From: Pholiota molesta
Taxonomy: Eukaryota > Basidiomycota > Agaricomycetes > Agaricales > Strophariaceae
Reading direction: 5' to 3'
Assembly (NCBI GenBank): GCA_014925825.1
Contig: JACGCK010000015.1
Coordinates: 591,259-655,258 of the forward strand
Length of the DNA: 64,000 bases
Under the pieces are notes generated by a model. That model saw only the letters and a program-made list of their open reading frames with translations. It had not been told where the DNA came from and did not search any database. The first letter of the stretch is position 1, and each line of letters starts with the position of its first letter. Made by a program: the position numbers and the translations under genes. Positions 44,886-57,700 of the stretch are shown one piece after another.

Positions 44886-46220
44886 TGCAAAAACAGAGAA
44901 TGACGAGACCTACTTGAACAGTCTTCCCAAACCTCCGCGCCATCCTTGACGTCACTTGGAGTAAAACGAGACCGAGGCCGATGTTGACAGCATTAAGGAG
45001 TGGGAGGCAGATAATGATACTGATTACAGGTGAGCACATGATAAATAAAAGGTCCAGCGATAGAGTGATACCTGTTTTCTGAAGCCCCGAGGAGCGCGGA
45101 TGGTATCACGATTTAAGAGCGGAAAGTAGGCAGAACCACGAAACAAGGCCGCTACACGCGAAGCTCGCGACGCGATCGCAAGGTGACGAAACCCTTGCCA
45201 CCCTGTCTGAGAGGGTGAATACGATGGTTAATATGGTGTTCCCAGCGGAAATTTGTAATTAATCACCTCCAATGACCTTCCGAGGCCTGCCTTATCATCG
45301 CGCATTTCTTCATCGGCGTTTCGTACACCACGAATACATGAAGGAGCAGGTGACGGCTGAAAACGAAGATGGGGATGGAGAAAAATGGACAACAAAAGGA
45401 AAAACACGCACGACAGTGATCGCAGGTAAATACTCTATCTTCGAACAGCTGTACTCCCATTCCCAAGTGGTCTCTCCAACCGGCGCGGATTGGCAAGGCA
45501 GCCACCGTCTCACATCTCACACCTCTTGCCCACAGATCGCGTGCTTTCGCGCCCGCCACCGTATCGCAGCGTACAGTAAATGTCGGATGGTCAGCTGACA
45601 TTATGCGCGAGCAGTATGTCGGGCGCCTGTGTGGGGATCGTGATTGTTGACAGGATCTACGTGGCCAGCGGCATCAGTGGGGACGGACCAAGCATTGGTA
45701 TTAGCACCTAGACAGAGGCGGCGGCGAGAGGGTGATGGCCCACAGAAGCGGCGAAAGTTCGAACGGTGTTTATGAAGACCTGTCGACAGGCTCAAGGCGG
45801 CAGATGACACGATCGCCTTCGCCCCAATTCCTTACGAAAGTTCTCGCTAATCTTCAAGGAATTAGGATGCTAGAAATAGAAATAGATGCAGTTAGGAACG
45901 GAAGGGCTGGAATGGAGGAACATACCTGATCTGCAACGAAGGTAATGGCAACAGAGCAACGTGCATAGTATTACAGCACAGCGCGAGCAAGAGACGACGA
46001 TTCGCCCGCCCGGTGAGGGTGAAGGCCGTTCCAATGAGATTGAACCAGCCATATTCGATGCTTACAGATGCGTGGCGGCATGAGGCTGGAAGTGGGCACG
46101 GAGGAAGGGGAATGAACAGAGCCCAACGAAGTTGCAGTACGCATCAGGTCCGTGCGTGGGCACAGCAGCTACGGCTGATCGGGCCGCAGGTCAAAACGAT
46201 TCGAGCGACCGTACGTCGTT
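44886..46220. repeat. Subtelomeric repeat, partial copy 1
   Basis: Segments match 61700-62300 in the same orientation: GACGAGACCTACTTG.. versus GGAGACCTACTCACC.., GGAGTAAAACGAGACC versus GGAGCGAAACGAGATCC, GCAACGTGCATAGTA.TACAGCACAGCGC, GAGGAACATACCTG versus GAGGAACGTACCTGG, and GGTCCGTGCGTGGG.ACAG followed by GCTGATCGGGCCGC. Diverged and interrupted by unique DNA (45000-45600). No gene is supported. Confidence 0.6.
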
Positions 46221-47500
46221 GTCGCTCGGTTTGCGCTCATTGGAATGGGTCCTGGAAGACTATTGTTTCCAGCTTCATAGAACCTGGTAACACCTCGGGC
46301 GTCAGAGATTCAAAGTAGTCACTGTGCAGAACCTCTCCGCCTTGGAAATTATCCATCATTTGAAGTCGTCATTGTGTCTGGTTCGTACTCGCATTAGCAT
46401 TCCCCATTGCAATCGCTTCATTTTGTATCGCGCTTGCGCCCTCCAGCCGAACAAATACACGTTCTTAGACAGATGTGATTCATCCATAGGTTACAAGGCC
46501 AGACTCGGACAAAATCGTTACCTTGTCAGCCTGAGAGGACCGATTGAGGACCGATCTGTAAGAATCGCACGGAATCTGAGCCTTTCCTTCGATAGAATGA
46601 GATGATCCTATCTTGTAGTGACAATGGGGTAACTTTAACTGCCTTGAACGAGGTCTTCTGTTACTGCATCGGACACTTTTTCGAATATACATTATGCTGG
46701 CACGGCCTACACTGATAAACTTACCACGTATCAGACTTTGGGGCTTACGAACGTCCCAGTAGATCGGAGAATCCATAGCTCGAACGAGTGATCGACGCAA
46801 TTCTGTTATGACACAACGTTCATAGACATCGAATGCAATTACGAGTGGGCCCACGGAGACGTTTACAAAGCGACGTGGTCGTTGAATATGTCCGCAAAAT
46901 GACAGGGCATTGAATAGTCGGGTTCATGTCATAAGTTGGCCCCCCTTGACCTCGTTCCCGAGTTCCCCGCCAACGAGTGGTTCTTTGCGTAAGTAAATGT
47001 AGCGTGTTTAAACTCTAGTAATAAATACAGAAAAGTCTCGGCCTCAGGAAGGACGGCCATTGGTCAATTAATGGGAGCGTGCAGAATCTGACGCGGTAAC
47101 AAGTGTGAGAAAGTGCGAATTTGGGGAGAGCATGCCTAATTCATGCATTGCTGAAGGTTCTTTACCCCGTCCTCCTTTTCCCTGCAGGTCCCTGCGGGCG
47201 GCCAATCATCCAGTAATAAACGACTGATATCTGGCTATGTATTTCTCATACTATCATTGGCTCAAAAAAATGCTGGGCCTGAAGACGACGAGATCGCCGA
47301 ATGGTTCAAGTTCACCTTTCTGAAACGTGGCGATGTGGCGCGGCCGCGAGGAATCTTTGGAACAGAGGTGCGGGATCATTCACCTTTTTTCGTACCATAT
47401 TGCAAAATTCCCCACCAGATATAGGTCGCCCAACTCAAGGTCCAGCGCTCAGTGTTCCACCCCCAAACACTGCCGCCAACATCGCTGTCGAGCACTTCCA
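46221..47500. other. Intergenic with a possible lone exon
   Basis: A minus-strand frame (about 46920-46730) reads protein-like sequence including VGPLVIAFDVYERCVITELR and SPIYWDVRKPQSLIRG before a GTAAGT donor. I cannot find its other exons or name it. The last 200 bases are the upstream region of the gene at 47501. Confidence 0.35.
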
Positions 47501-48964
47501 ATGGCTACTACTGGCCTTCCAATATTTTCCGACGCCATTCTCGCCACCATTTTTACATTTTTCTGTGGAGACGAGCCTGCCCTTCTCCCATTGCGAACAA
47601 CGGACAGGCGCGGAATTCTCGCTCTCGTCGACGCGAGATGGGCTACCGTTCTCCAATCTACGAGCGTCCTATGGGCCGACATTCTCTTCACATTACCTCC
47701 TTCCCTTACGCTCCTACCAGACGACCTCTTGAACGACTTTTACACGTGTACAGCGAGGAGCGGGAACAACCTGTTGACCATTGCTTTCGACATGGGTCCG
47801 CACGAATGGAAGTTCAGCATCGTTGACTGTGTCATCCTCCCCAACGTCAGCCGCATACGAAAATTGACCTGCCCCATCCACACCAACATCGACATCTCCG
47901 CATTCCTCAAACTCCCGCAAGGCCAATTCCGCGCCCTCGAATCCATCGAAATCGCTTTCATGCACACGTGGGATGAGCCCTGTTCTTGGTTCGACCTGGA
48001 CACCTGCCTCGAATTCACGGCGTTGCGGACGATACCCCACTTGCGCGCCGCGACAATGCACTTGTTCAACGGCCTGCACCCTATCGACCTCCGCCTACCA
48101 TGGGACCAACTGACCTCCCTCGACCTGGCCTCCGCGGCGATGACGCCGGAAGTGTTCGTCAAGATCATCCGCTACGGCGCGCGCCAGCTCGAGGACGGCT
48201 ACTTCCAGGTGCGCTTCAGCAGCCTCCTCAGCCCGCGGCGCGTCCTCTCGCGGACTGTGATTACCATGCACAGGCTGACGACGCTCAAGCTGCGCCTGAT
48301 GTACCCGAGCAACGACGGCCGCCTCTTCTCGGTCCTACGGTTTCCCGCTCTGCGCAGCCTCACGATCAAGATGTATGATCGACGCCAGCATTGGGATGTA
48401 GCAATATACGCCCGCCTCCTCCGGGCGTCCAAGTGTACGCTTCAACGCCTGCGTCTAGTTGACTTCCAACCCCCAGGATTGCGCGTTTTCCGAACCGCGC
48501 AACACTTCCTGGGTAATCCAACCGTTGACAGGCAATATCGTCACACTACCCACGATACCCTCGAGAAATTATTCAAGTTACTGCCCAATGTGGAATCCCT
48601 GACTCTTCCGTTTGGGCTACCTATCCACGTAGTCACAGCGGAGAAGCTAGCAACGTGCAATCTTCTGCCTAAGCTCAGAATCTTAGAGCTCGGGGCGAGC
48701 GTTGACAGCGCCCAGCACATGCTTTCCGTGCTCAAGAGGCGACATGATAACATTTCATTTGGAGTTGGAGGTTCTGCTGCAATCAACCATCCTCCGATTG
48801 AGCTTCGACGAGCCGTTATTAGGTCATTGGATCTTTGGATTCCACATCACCAGCAGACATCCAATACGGCGCTGGCACTTGATCAACAGAGTCAGGTGCT
48901 CGCGTCACTCGGGATTATGGTGGTTCTTCACCCTACGACTGACCTGCCTCTACCAATTAAGTAG
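47501..48964 (+). CDS. F-box/LRR-like protein, single exon
   Basis: About 487 residues from the ATG at 47501 (MATTGLPIFSDAILATIFTF). The frame is open further upstream, but the part before this ATG is arginine- and serine-rich and not protein-like. The first 60 residues fit a degenerate F-box (LPIFSDAILATIFTFF...LALVDARWATVLQSTSVLWADI), a pattern common in Agaricomycete F-box proteins. Leucine-rich stretches follow (LRTIPHLRAATMHLFNGLHP, LTTLKLRLMYPSN, LPNVESLTLPFG, LLPKLRILELGASVD), suggesting a short LRR-like C-terminus. It would recruit substrates to an SCF ubiquitin ligase if the F-box is functional. It is not a close paralogue of the six-exon F-box genes nearby. No intron is apparent. 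Confidence 0.75.
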   Translation: MATTGLPIFSDAILATIFTFFCGDEPALLPLRTTDRRGILALVDARWATVLQSTSVLWADILFTLPPSLTLLPDDLLNDFYTCTARSGNNLLTIAFDMGPHEWKFSIVDCVILPNVSRIRKLTCPIHTNIDISAFLKLPQGQFRALESIEIAFMHTWDEPCSWFDLDTCLEFTALRTIPHLRAATMHLFNGLHPIDLRLPWDQLTSLDLASAAMTPEVFVKIIRYGARQLEDGYFQVRFSSLLSPRRVLSRTVITMHRLTTLKLRLMYPSNDGRLFSVLRFPALRSLTIKMYDRRQHWDVAIYARLLRASKCTLQRLRLVDFQPPGLRVFRTAQHFLGNPTVDRQYRHTTHDTLEKLFKLLPNVESLTLPFGLPIHVVTAEKLATCNLLPKLRILELGASVDSAQHMLSVLKRRHDNISFGVGGSAAINHPPIELRRAVIRSLDLWIPHHQQTSNTALALDQQSQVLASLGIMVVLHPTTDLPLPIK

Positions 48965-49724
48965 TCATCTACCTTTCAAATCCCCTTCCGTGGCAAAGAA
49001 AAAGGATCACTAATGTTATGTATTGCAATAGATGGACTGCTAAACAAATATATTTTATGTACAGGATACAAAAAATAAATGTAACGAAGGAGCGCCGTTC
49101 CATTGAATATACGGTGCTACTTGGAAGAGGTGCATAAAGAGAAGAGGCTACAAGAAAGGGAAAAGAAAAGAAAGTCATCCCAAGACAGAACCCGAAGACT
49201 CAGCGGTGGTTTTCGCAGAGTTGCCAGGGCATCTACGCTTGCTTAGCATCGACGTAAGGTTCGCCCGCTCTGCGCATTATCGTAGTACCCAGCTCTCCAC
49301 CTCCTCATCTCTCATCAAGCTGCGCCCTTAGTCACGCCACGTAGATATCAGATATTACATGCCAGCCCTCCACTTGGTAGAACTGAATAGAGTAATTGTC
49401 AGTAAACAATCGACCGTGCAGGTCCTACAGGATGGCACGTACAGTTTATGGGTCATAACGTAGGTTTCCGATCTTACTGTGGTCCGGTGAAAAAACGCTG
49501 CAGACGTAGGCGGCGTGCATGTCGACCAGGACGCGAGAGTCGGTCGGTCGATGGGGAGCCACAACCGGCCAGGATCCTTGAACCTTTGTACTATCTTGTC
49601 GAACCACGTAGTGACTGGGAGCGCGCCTGTCTCAACTCGTGCGCTCAATCCTACTTTGGGGTCCAAAGGGCGGTGGGATTGAGTCTATGCCTTACTGTTC
49701 ACAGTGTGTCATAGAATCAAGTCT
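48965..49724. other. 3' region of the F-box/LRR-like gene, no further gene
   Basis: AT-rich 3' sequence, then ~500 bp with short frames only (49355-49666 minus, 49448-49714 plus), none recognisable. Confidence 0.5.
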
Positions 49725-50065
49725 ATTGTAGTCCCGCAAAGTAGACTGTTAATCCTACATAATTATCAATCCTACGGAGTTCCTTTCGATTATTATCCAA
49801 GTTGATAGACTATGTTAAATGGTAGGATTAAGCGTATAATATTAGAAACAAGCCTATTTTAATCCAATGTAATCCTATCATTGACTACTTAACTAGGTAC
49901 ACTAATAATTCTATATAATCCTAGGAATGAGAGATAGCGCATATAGGATTGGTATTGGTGACAAAGTAAGCCTAGCACAAGCCTATCCGATAATCCTATT
50001 GATAAGCCTATTCTATGGTAGGAATAAGCCTAGGGTACTTAGGCTTAGGATAGGCTTATGGGTAG
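49725..50065. repeat. TAATCCTA/AAGCCTA word cluster, left
   Basis: Dense, irregular repetition of TAATCCTA and its reverse complement TAGGATTA, mixed with AAGCCTA/TAGGCTT (for example CCTAGGGTACTTAGGCTTAG near 50030). Both orientations occur. A related but looser cluster lies at 51790-52010, on the other side of the broken ISWI fragment. Confidence 0.75.
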
Positions 50066-50808
50066 GTTTCAGGCAACAAACAGCTTTCATGCCTGCATTT
50101 CCTTGTGAATGGTTGGTGACGAAACGACGATGAAACACAAATAAAACATACCAACTCCAACAATGCATCTTGGATGTTATATCTGTAACAGTCGAATCAG
50201 CTAGATGCAGGCGGAGTTATGCCACAGATGAACGTACTAAAAGCCGAAATTAATAAGGGAATGACACGTACGAGTTGGATGGTGAAGCTTTGAAGGTCTG
50301 ATGTGGGAGGAAGGCGTCAATAAATTTGCCAGCTGGGTCTTATATAGTTTTATTTCCGAGCCACAGCCGTGACTTTGCAGTGGCACCCAAGCCCTGGCCC
50401 ATAACAATTATAGTACTACGTCACAATAAGGCAGTATCTATATGGCCATGATCCATTTCCTGACAATAGAATCCATCGGGTGGAGGGCCAGCATGGTAGA
50501 TCATGTGACAACGGAATGCCTCTCAACTTCGCGTCGAAGACTCGAACTCAACTTCGCGACCACCTCCTACTAGTTCTACCAAGCGCATGAGAGTAGCCCC
50601 AGGCCAATTTTATATACTGTAAGTCTTATCGTCGGCGGATCGATCGAGCTCGCGCCCGGGCTCTCGATCTGCCTGATGCCACTTGGAAGATTGCTCATCC
50701 ACTCTTTATTCATGTACAATCACCTTCCCACTCAAACGACGTGTGTGTTTTCCAACTGGCAAACCCCTTGGCCACCTACAACGCTCCGCAGGGACATCGC
50801 AGCCAAAG

Positions 50809-51480
50809 ATGGCGACGATGGAGGCTCACCACTCCTACACCCTGCTGCTCTCCGTCGCTCTCGACGACAGCGACGAGAATTCCGGGCGCTCGCGACGAAG
50901 GACCTCAACCGAAGATCGGATGAATGCGCAACGCGAGGCGCCAGTCCGCTCGAGCGTATATACGGTACGTCGGCGCTCATTGCAACGGCATGCCGCAACG
51001 CTGACGACGTGTTTGACGCGCCATGGTCGATGTCGACGTGTTCCGTATGAGCACCAGCAAAGCACCAGGCCTATCGTTCCATGCCACGGGATGCGTCGGT
51101 GGCTACCAGGGGAAATTAACGTGAGCTTCCTTCCGTTGTCCTACATTCGTGCTTACCTCGCCCCTGCCAGCGCCTCGCCATGCACCACTCTCCTCGACGC
51201 CTGCCGACTCATCGGCCGCCGACGCGCACCCGCCGGCTCTCATCGCCCCTTCTCATCTGCGTCGTTCGCGAAGGATGAGCGCGCAAAGATCATTGCCAGT
51301 CGCCTGATCTCGCAAGACTTTGACACGTGCATCACATCATACGAGATGTGCCTCATCGAGCAGGGCACGCTGAAGAAAACCTTGTTCGAGTACATCATCA
51401 TCTACGAGGCGCACCGGGTCAAGAACGTGGATAGCGTGCTCCCGCAGATCGTGCGCAACTTCTCGTCATGCGGGCGGCTG
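50809..51480 (+). pseudogene. ISWI/SNF2-type chromatin-remodelling ATPase fragment
   Basis: One open stretch keeps a clear SNF2 helicase segment: DERAKIIASRLISQ, then DFDTCITSYEMCLIEQGTLK, then FEYIIIYEAHRVKNVDSVL and a trailing IVRNFSSCGRL (to about 51477). In ISWI ATPases this zone is motif II with DEAH. Here the acidic residue is tyrosine (YEAH), which would abolish ATP hydrolysis. The Walker A region upstream is not recognisable. The sequence after GRL is unrelated, lacking the TGTPLQNN block. The N-terminal portion from 50809 is Ser/Arg-rich and only loosely like a remodeller. It is a truncated non-functional piece, possibly captured by a mobile element because it lies between two word clusters. 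Confidence 0.65.
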
Positions 51481-51769
51481 GGATCGCCGCGCCCAGTGGC
51501 AGGGCGCGACGTGCTCGCAAGGCGGATGGCGCTGCCGGATGGCGCAGTGGGCGCCGCTACCCTTGCGTAGGACAATGGCGGTCTGTGGGCTGCGCAGGCA
51601 ATAAGAGAATCTCAAAGGGGAGGACGAACGAGCATGCAGACGGCAGGGAGGATGCTGCAAGCCTTGCACTTACCGTCTACACGTACAACCAGCGCTGCAT
51701 ATGCAGCGCTCTGCGGCGTGGAGACGCGAAAGTGGAATATGATTATGTAGACTAAGATGGTATCATTAC

Positions 51770-52010
51770 TGCTACTGCCAACTATTGCTAGAATTAATCC
51801 AAAGCGGGTCGAGAGTAGGATTCAACTGAATGGCCTTTAGGATTATTTGTAGGCTTAAATGGTAGAGTTAATCCTACTGTAAATCAATACAAAGTAGGCT
51901 CGAGGAGGATAGGATTAAATTTATTGGTCGTCTTAGGCTTGTCTTGACTATGAAACAAAGGATATACTTAATCCTACCGCCCTTGAGGAGATAAGCTAGG
52001 ATTAAGAGAA
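51770..52010. repeat. TAGGATTA/AAGCCTA word cluster, right
   Basis: Repeated TAGGATTA, TTAATCCTA, TAGGCTT and related words in both orientations, as in the left cluster at 49725-50065. The two clusters enclose about 1.7 kb. Confidence 0.65.
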
Positions 52011-53299
52011 CGAGCTGATATCACTGGGGAGCGCCTGAAGGGAGCGTGAGTAAAATGATGAGAGATGACCAGAAATCCACTCTCCTATTTGAAGATTTTG
52101 TTTCGTGTCGACGTGAAGACTGTCGTGGTTCGTTTGGCAAGACTTGGGCACGACACATTCTAAACACTCCATCTGTCGTCAATCGACTACAGTCCATAGA
52201 GATACAAGGTCTCACTTACTTCGTCGAAATTTGGAGGGATCGATCGCCCAAGATAGGTGAGAACTCGAGGAGTGGAAGACGTTATGTCGTCGCCAAGTCG
52301 TCGCTAGCACCACGCTAGCACTGGGAACAAGCACTGGAATCTTGAACACGTTCCTCGTAACATAGAATGGTAAGGAGGTTCGGCGCAGCCTGGTCCGCCG
52401 TAAGCCCGCCGCAAGCAGGCCCCGTGCATGAAGCTAGTGCCGGTGAGGCTCTGCGACCGATTGGACATCGTGAACGTTGAACGTTTCGAACGCTCATGAT
52501 CAGTGAATTCATCGTTGGGAAGAACCATCAGTCACATCATGTGATCGTGATGTATCGCGTGCCGCTCGCTGCCGGCGCACAATTTCCTTCCACGACAGCG
52601 TCGTGAACCCGCAGATATATGGCAGAATAGCGCGATATAAGTGAGTTCGCAAATTCGTTACCACCTAATTTGAGGTATCTAACCTCTTCCTCTAACAACC
52701 ATACGACCATACACGTACCCAGCCCGTATCGTATCGCCTTGGCGGCCTCGCCTTTGCCTACCCACGCTCGAAGACACCGCCTTCCCTCCTCACCATATTC
52801 GAACTGGGGCATTATTCATTAATACATGGACATTCGCGTTCTTTTATAGTGACCCCACCATGTCGCCACATCCACTTCCCCTACGTATACCGCACTTTAA
52901 TGATTATGCACCTACTACGATTACAGCCATCACCGAGTTACGAGCGTAATCTCAGGACACCCGAACGCGTCTCAAAAAGGCCGCGTCCCACGCGCTCAAG
53001 GGTTTCGCAAGCCAGTTCGGGTCGGTCTCCCATACATAATCGCGTCTCTTGCCCTACCTGCGCCATCGCCCGGCCACGGCACCCGGCCCGCTCCGCCTGC
53101 GATCCAACCCACGCCACGCCACGCGTCCCCGGCGCTCGCCTCCATTGCTCAGACGACGCTCGCTCGCGCGCGTCCACCGCAGCCTAGCAACGCGCCCTAC
53201 CCACTCCGCTCCGCGCGAGATACGCACACGATGGCTATCGAGGTTGCGACGCGCCTACTCCGCGGGGCTTGAATGCGTCTTCGCCGCGAGGTGACAGGG
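52011..53299. other. Intergenic, no supported gene
   Basis: Several short frames on both strands without motif (for example 52046-52318 plus, 52537-52812 minus, 52849-53187 plus). The stretch 52960-53260 is GC-rich and gives arginine- and proline-rich shadows in several frames. Confidence 0.5.
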
Positions 53300-54697
53300 T
53301 ATTCAAAGGCGACAGCGCATAAGGGGAAAGAAGGAGAACGTGGAAGAGAAAGGCGGGGAAGAAGGGAAAAAAGAACAACAAATGAAACGACGTACATCCA
53401 TTATCTGCGAAAAACACACCCTGCCGTCGATAGCCCCATCCCTGCCCTGCGCATGCTCTCCGTCCACGCCTCTCCTCGCATGCACACCGCGTGCGCCGCA
53501 GATCGCGGACGCCCGCACACGCCGCCACTGCGCACCGTAGGACGGATGCAGGCGCAGTTCAGTGCGCACCCGAGATATGGTCGATGCATTCTCGAGTTCG
53601 TTTGCGAGCATTGACGATTGCGTACGCATCCAGCCGGCGCTAGCAGGAGCTGGACCAGCCTTGGTGTATGACGAAGGCGCTGAGCCGATGACGGTGAGTG
53701 TGATGGTAGATGGCCGGTGTGAGCGCGAGCGCAGGGTCGGAGTCGGGTGCGGAGAGGGCAGCGTCCGGGTGTATGATGGGGTCCATGCGATGGGTGCCAT
53801 GCAGGAAGGTATGGAAACCCGGAACGACATGCTCGTCCAAACATGTCCGGCACATGCAGCCGGCCCAGCCAGATGATTGCCGCATCTCCTAAGATAATAA
53901 AGACCCATGACACCGGGTAGAATTGGTGAACTCCGTAATTTGGAAATGAAGTAACATGAGTATACACATTCTAATTTGTGTGGACGACACAAGAATACAA
54001 TTCTGAGCCTACAATTCTGCAGTACACTGTCCAACATTTACAAGTTCCTTGCCATTTTAAAATCAAAATTTTATAACGGTTTGCGCAATTTCCTTTCTTA
54101 TTACTGGACTATTCAATCCAGAAACCAACAAGACATCAAGCTCGCGTTCGATTTTTGTCGATCTTTCAACAGAGAGTTTAGATTGGATTCTACTGCTAAA
54201 AACGGACTGGATTTGGACTGGATTGGAGAGCACTTTGCAAGCCCATGGATGATGATTGAAAAAGGGGCTTGAAATGCACAAATAATACTACTTATAGTTT
54301 GAGAACCATTATCGACCATCGATAACCGATAACCAACCTATCACATATAGCAATGTTCACTGACAGAACAGGCACGCTCATGTCACGGTCGATGGGCGTG
54401 TAGTCGCGCGACAGTGAGCCCCGCTCCATTGAGATTGGGTCAATCATCCTGATTATACACAGATGCGTAGTTGCATGAGGCGGGAATGGGCGCAACGCGT
54501 TGGACATCGGGTCCGTGCGCAGGCACAGGAACTACGGCTGCTCGGGCCGCGCTAATCGATGACATTCCATCCAAGGCAAATCCGAGGGCTTGCATCCAAA
54601 CCACCACCCTCCTCTCCCCTCCATCGACTCAGCTTTGATCTGTACGCCGCCCAGTCGCATCTATGTGAACAAGACCATTTGATGCGGTGTTTGATGG
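53300..54697. repeat. Subtelomeric unit, first copy, left part
   Basis: Matches 61180-62340 in order and orientation. At 53340-53560 the A/G-rich GGAAGA..AACAACAAA then CACACCCTGCC.. corresponds to 61190-61370. The GCAGGAGCTGGACCAGCC block (53643) corresponds to 61450. The GGTCCGTGCGCAGGCACAGG block (54510) corresponds to 62250 (GGTCCGTGCGTGGGTACAGG). It continues at 59178 on the far side of the inserted transposon. Open frames such as 53303-54037 (minus) are shared with 61115-61939 only in part and change frame, so I do not call genes. Confidence 0.7.
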
Positions 54698-54720
54698 TAC
54701 TGTAGCAATACGATCAAGTG
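54698..54720 (+). repeat. TA target site and left terminal inverted repeat
   Basis: TA (54698-54699), then CTGTAGCAATACGATCA. The right end on the minus strand reads CTGTAGTAATACGATCA after TA, a 17-base inverted repeat with one mismatch. Confidence 0.85.
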
Positions 54721-57700
54721 CGTTTGTCACGCGTCACAGAGCCTAATCGAGCCGAGCACTTTTACCCATTTGTCACGCTCACAGAAAAAATCGAGCACTT
54801 TTTCTCTCTAAAAAAAATAGGTGCTAGGGGCTGCTGGGAAGGGAGAAAATGGGCATAAAATATATTTAGCATCAAAAAACAACTATTTGTGATCTGGGAC
54901 CAATGAATCATGCGTAAAATCAAAATTTTCGGGATTGTAGACAGTGTTGCGGAACTTCTTCCTATGTCCCCGGCCAACAGACGACTGTTCAGCAAGAGAT
55001 GTCGTATCAACGATAACATCATTGACAGATTCCACAAGTGTCTCTTCAGCCTCAGCAGCTGAAAGCAGGCCGTAAGGACCAATGATAAACTCCTGCTCGG
55101 TGTCGTCAGTGGGGAGAACACCATAAACAGCATCTTCTACAGCTTTGAGAGGAACTGCGGAATCGTCTCCAGGGATATCAAGCTCTGAGTGCTCAACATC
55201 TTCCTCCTGGGCCTCGTCATGGGTAAGAGTGGGTAGCGCTGGCATGGTTCGTTCACGAGTGAGTTCAGCGAAGAACGTGGGGTCGGTAATAGGTAATTCG
55301 CGGAGCGTTTGTCGAGCTTCTGAGCTCGTCAAGCTTTCATATGATAAATCAGCATCATTAATGCCTACGCGGCACATTTTCCAGGCCTAAACATAAAGAA
55401 CATGACGAAATATAAGTCAGAAAAGAAACTAACTGAAGAAATAACAAATGGTTACCTTTTTGATAATCGTCGGATTGTTGAGCTCAGTGTAAGCATGCCA
55501 CATCCAATGGACAGTTCTATTGCGTAGAACGCTAAGCTTGGAGTCGATGGAAATCTCTTCAGCCAAAGTCCCGCTCTCGAGTTTCCTAATGACCTCTTGG
55601 ACAACATCTTCATGAGCAGTTCGTTTCATCGAGTGCTTGAAAAGCCGCTGAAGTCCGACATCCACTGGCTGGAACAAACCGGTCATTCGTGCAGGGACAA
55701 AGTTGATGACAATCATGGGATGGTGGTTACGCATCCATCCAAGGAACTCATCTGACCGATGAACAGACCAACAGTCAATCTGCCATAGTGACCGCTGATC
55801 AAGGGGAAGTCCGAGACGAGTTTTGACTGCTGTGAAGTAGGGAACAAGGATGTGGTCTACAAAGCTACGCATAGTCTCTTGCGTGGACCAATAGGTTGAC
55901 GAGTTCGAAGATTCAAAAAGAAACCCGGCAGCTAAAGCTTCTGCGTAGCTGCGCGAATTTTTTGACGGCTGGGATGCTGCTGTCTTTCCTTGGTAAATTG
56001 CTTGAAAAGGAAGTAGAGTCCCGTCATTTGAAAGCGAAGCCATGACAGTGATTGCACGTTTTTCCTCCGATCCTACGGTGACGACTTGACGTGAACCAAT
56101 TTCTGCATACGTCATATGACATCCTTGAGCGAGCGTAAGTTGTGTTTGGTCGCTGTTGACGATAAGGGCAGAGGGGATGTTTTCGTCCTTAATGCAATAG
56201 GCCATCCGGATAAACGCCTTCTGAAGGTGGCTTTGAAAGTCGGATGGGATCTTGCCCCCTGCACGCGTTGAACGTCTAAGTGACCAGCCAAGTGCTCGTC
56301 GTACAAACTTTCGTACAAACTCTTCAGAGGCACGGAAGAAGGTTCCGTCTTTAGCTGGGGTTGTGAAAATTTCTGGGACATGATGTTGGAGGTGGCCAAT
56401 GATTATTCCACGTATTGTCGTTAGCGTGAGTGCAACAGATGCCACTCGGAGATCTCGTAGGCTTTTCAGAATGATGGTTGTTACTTCAGGATATTTAATC
56501 TGTATATATATCGTTAAATAAAGCAGATATAATGAAGGTAGATAGAACACACTAAAATGCCTATACGTGTGGTAAGACCCCCTGGACTATGTCCTGCAAC
56601 AACTCTTTCCAGAGTTCGGTCACTCCATCTTGGAGCATCGCCTTTCGAATCAATCCATTTTCGTAGAGTTTGAGGATGCAACGCTTTGAAGAGCACTGGG
56701 TCGACCTTCTTTAGCTCACGACAGATTTCTGCCGGACTCATCTTCGGAAGGCAGCGCGTGGCAGCTCTGTCGATATGAATCCAGAGGAGTGGGCTCATCC
56801 AATTGGTTTGCGATGCTGGTTTGTAGATGGAGACTCGTGGTCGACCGACTTTTCCACGCTGTTGACGTTCTTGTTCATGTAGCGATCGTTTGGGACGCGA
56901 TGCCTCAGCAACATTTAGAGACGAGGGTGGAGGATCAGAAAGTAAGGAAGAAAGCGACGGCGAGACTTTGATGAGCTTTCCATCTCGATCACGCCGCCCA
57001 GCTTCAAAATCAAGATCTTTGCCGAGCTGACGTTTTTTGGCCTGTCGTTCTCGAGCGCCTTCAGTCTGCCGCATCCTTTTCCGACTCTCGCTGAGTTTGT
57101 CCTGTTGACTCCACTTTTCCATAGTGGCTTGGTGCTCAGACTCCATGCGTTCGCGATCTGACCTAATGACTTCCTCTGACGTGGCGGGTTTGAACCATTT
57201 TGTAAGGGATGCTGATTTCATCTGGACGCGTAGAGGACCAGGTTGCATAGGTTGGGGTGGAGGTATTATTGGGACTGGCACATGTGTATCGGCAGGGGCA
57301 GGTGGGAATGGTGAGGGTGGTCGCTCTTCGATGTGGCCCATGTGCGTAGGTACATTGACTTCTACAAATACCAGCGCAAACTCGATTTCTTCACCTGAGC
57401 ATACAGCATTGTACACTGTGGTCTGTCCATGTGGAGGTACATCATTGATACGCTAACAATATTTCAGCAATTTAATCATTGAGTAAGGGTTGAGTTGACG
57501 TACAGATTGCAAATCTAACTTTACTGCACTAACAAACATATCCACCCGTTCTTGATTTATCGCAATGCCCGACAATGGTTGAAGCAGTGGGGTGTTGGGC
57601 AGAGCCATATGACGAATCGCATTCAGTGCTAGAACTCCGCAGCTGAAGTCGTCGGTTTGTTGTGTAATTGGTAGAACACTGCGTTTAAAGGGCGATGGGA

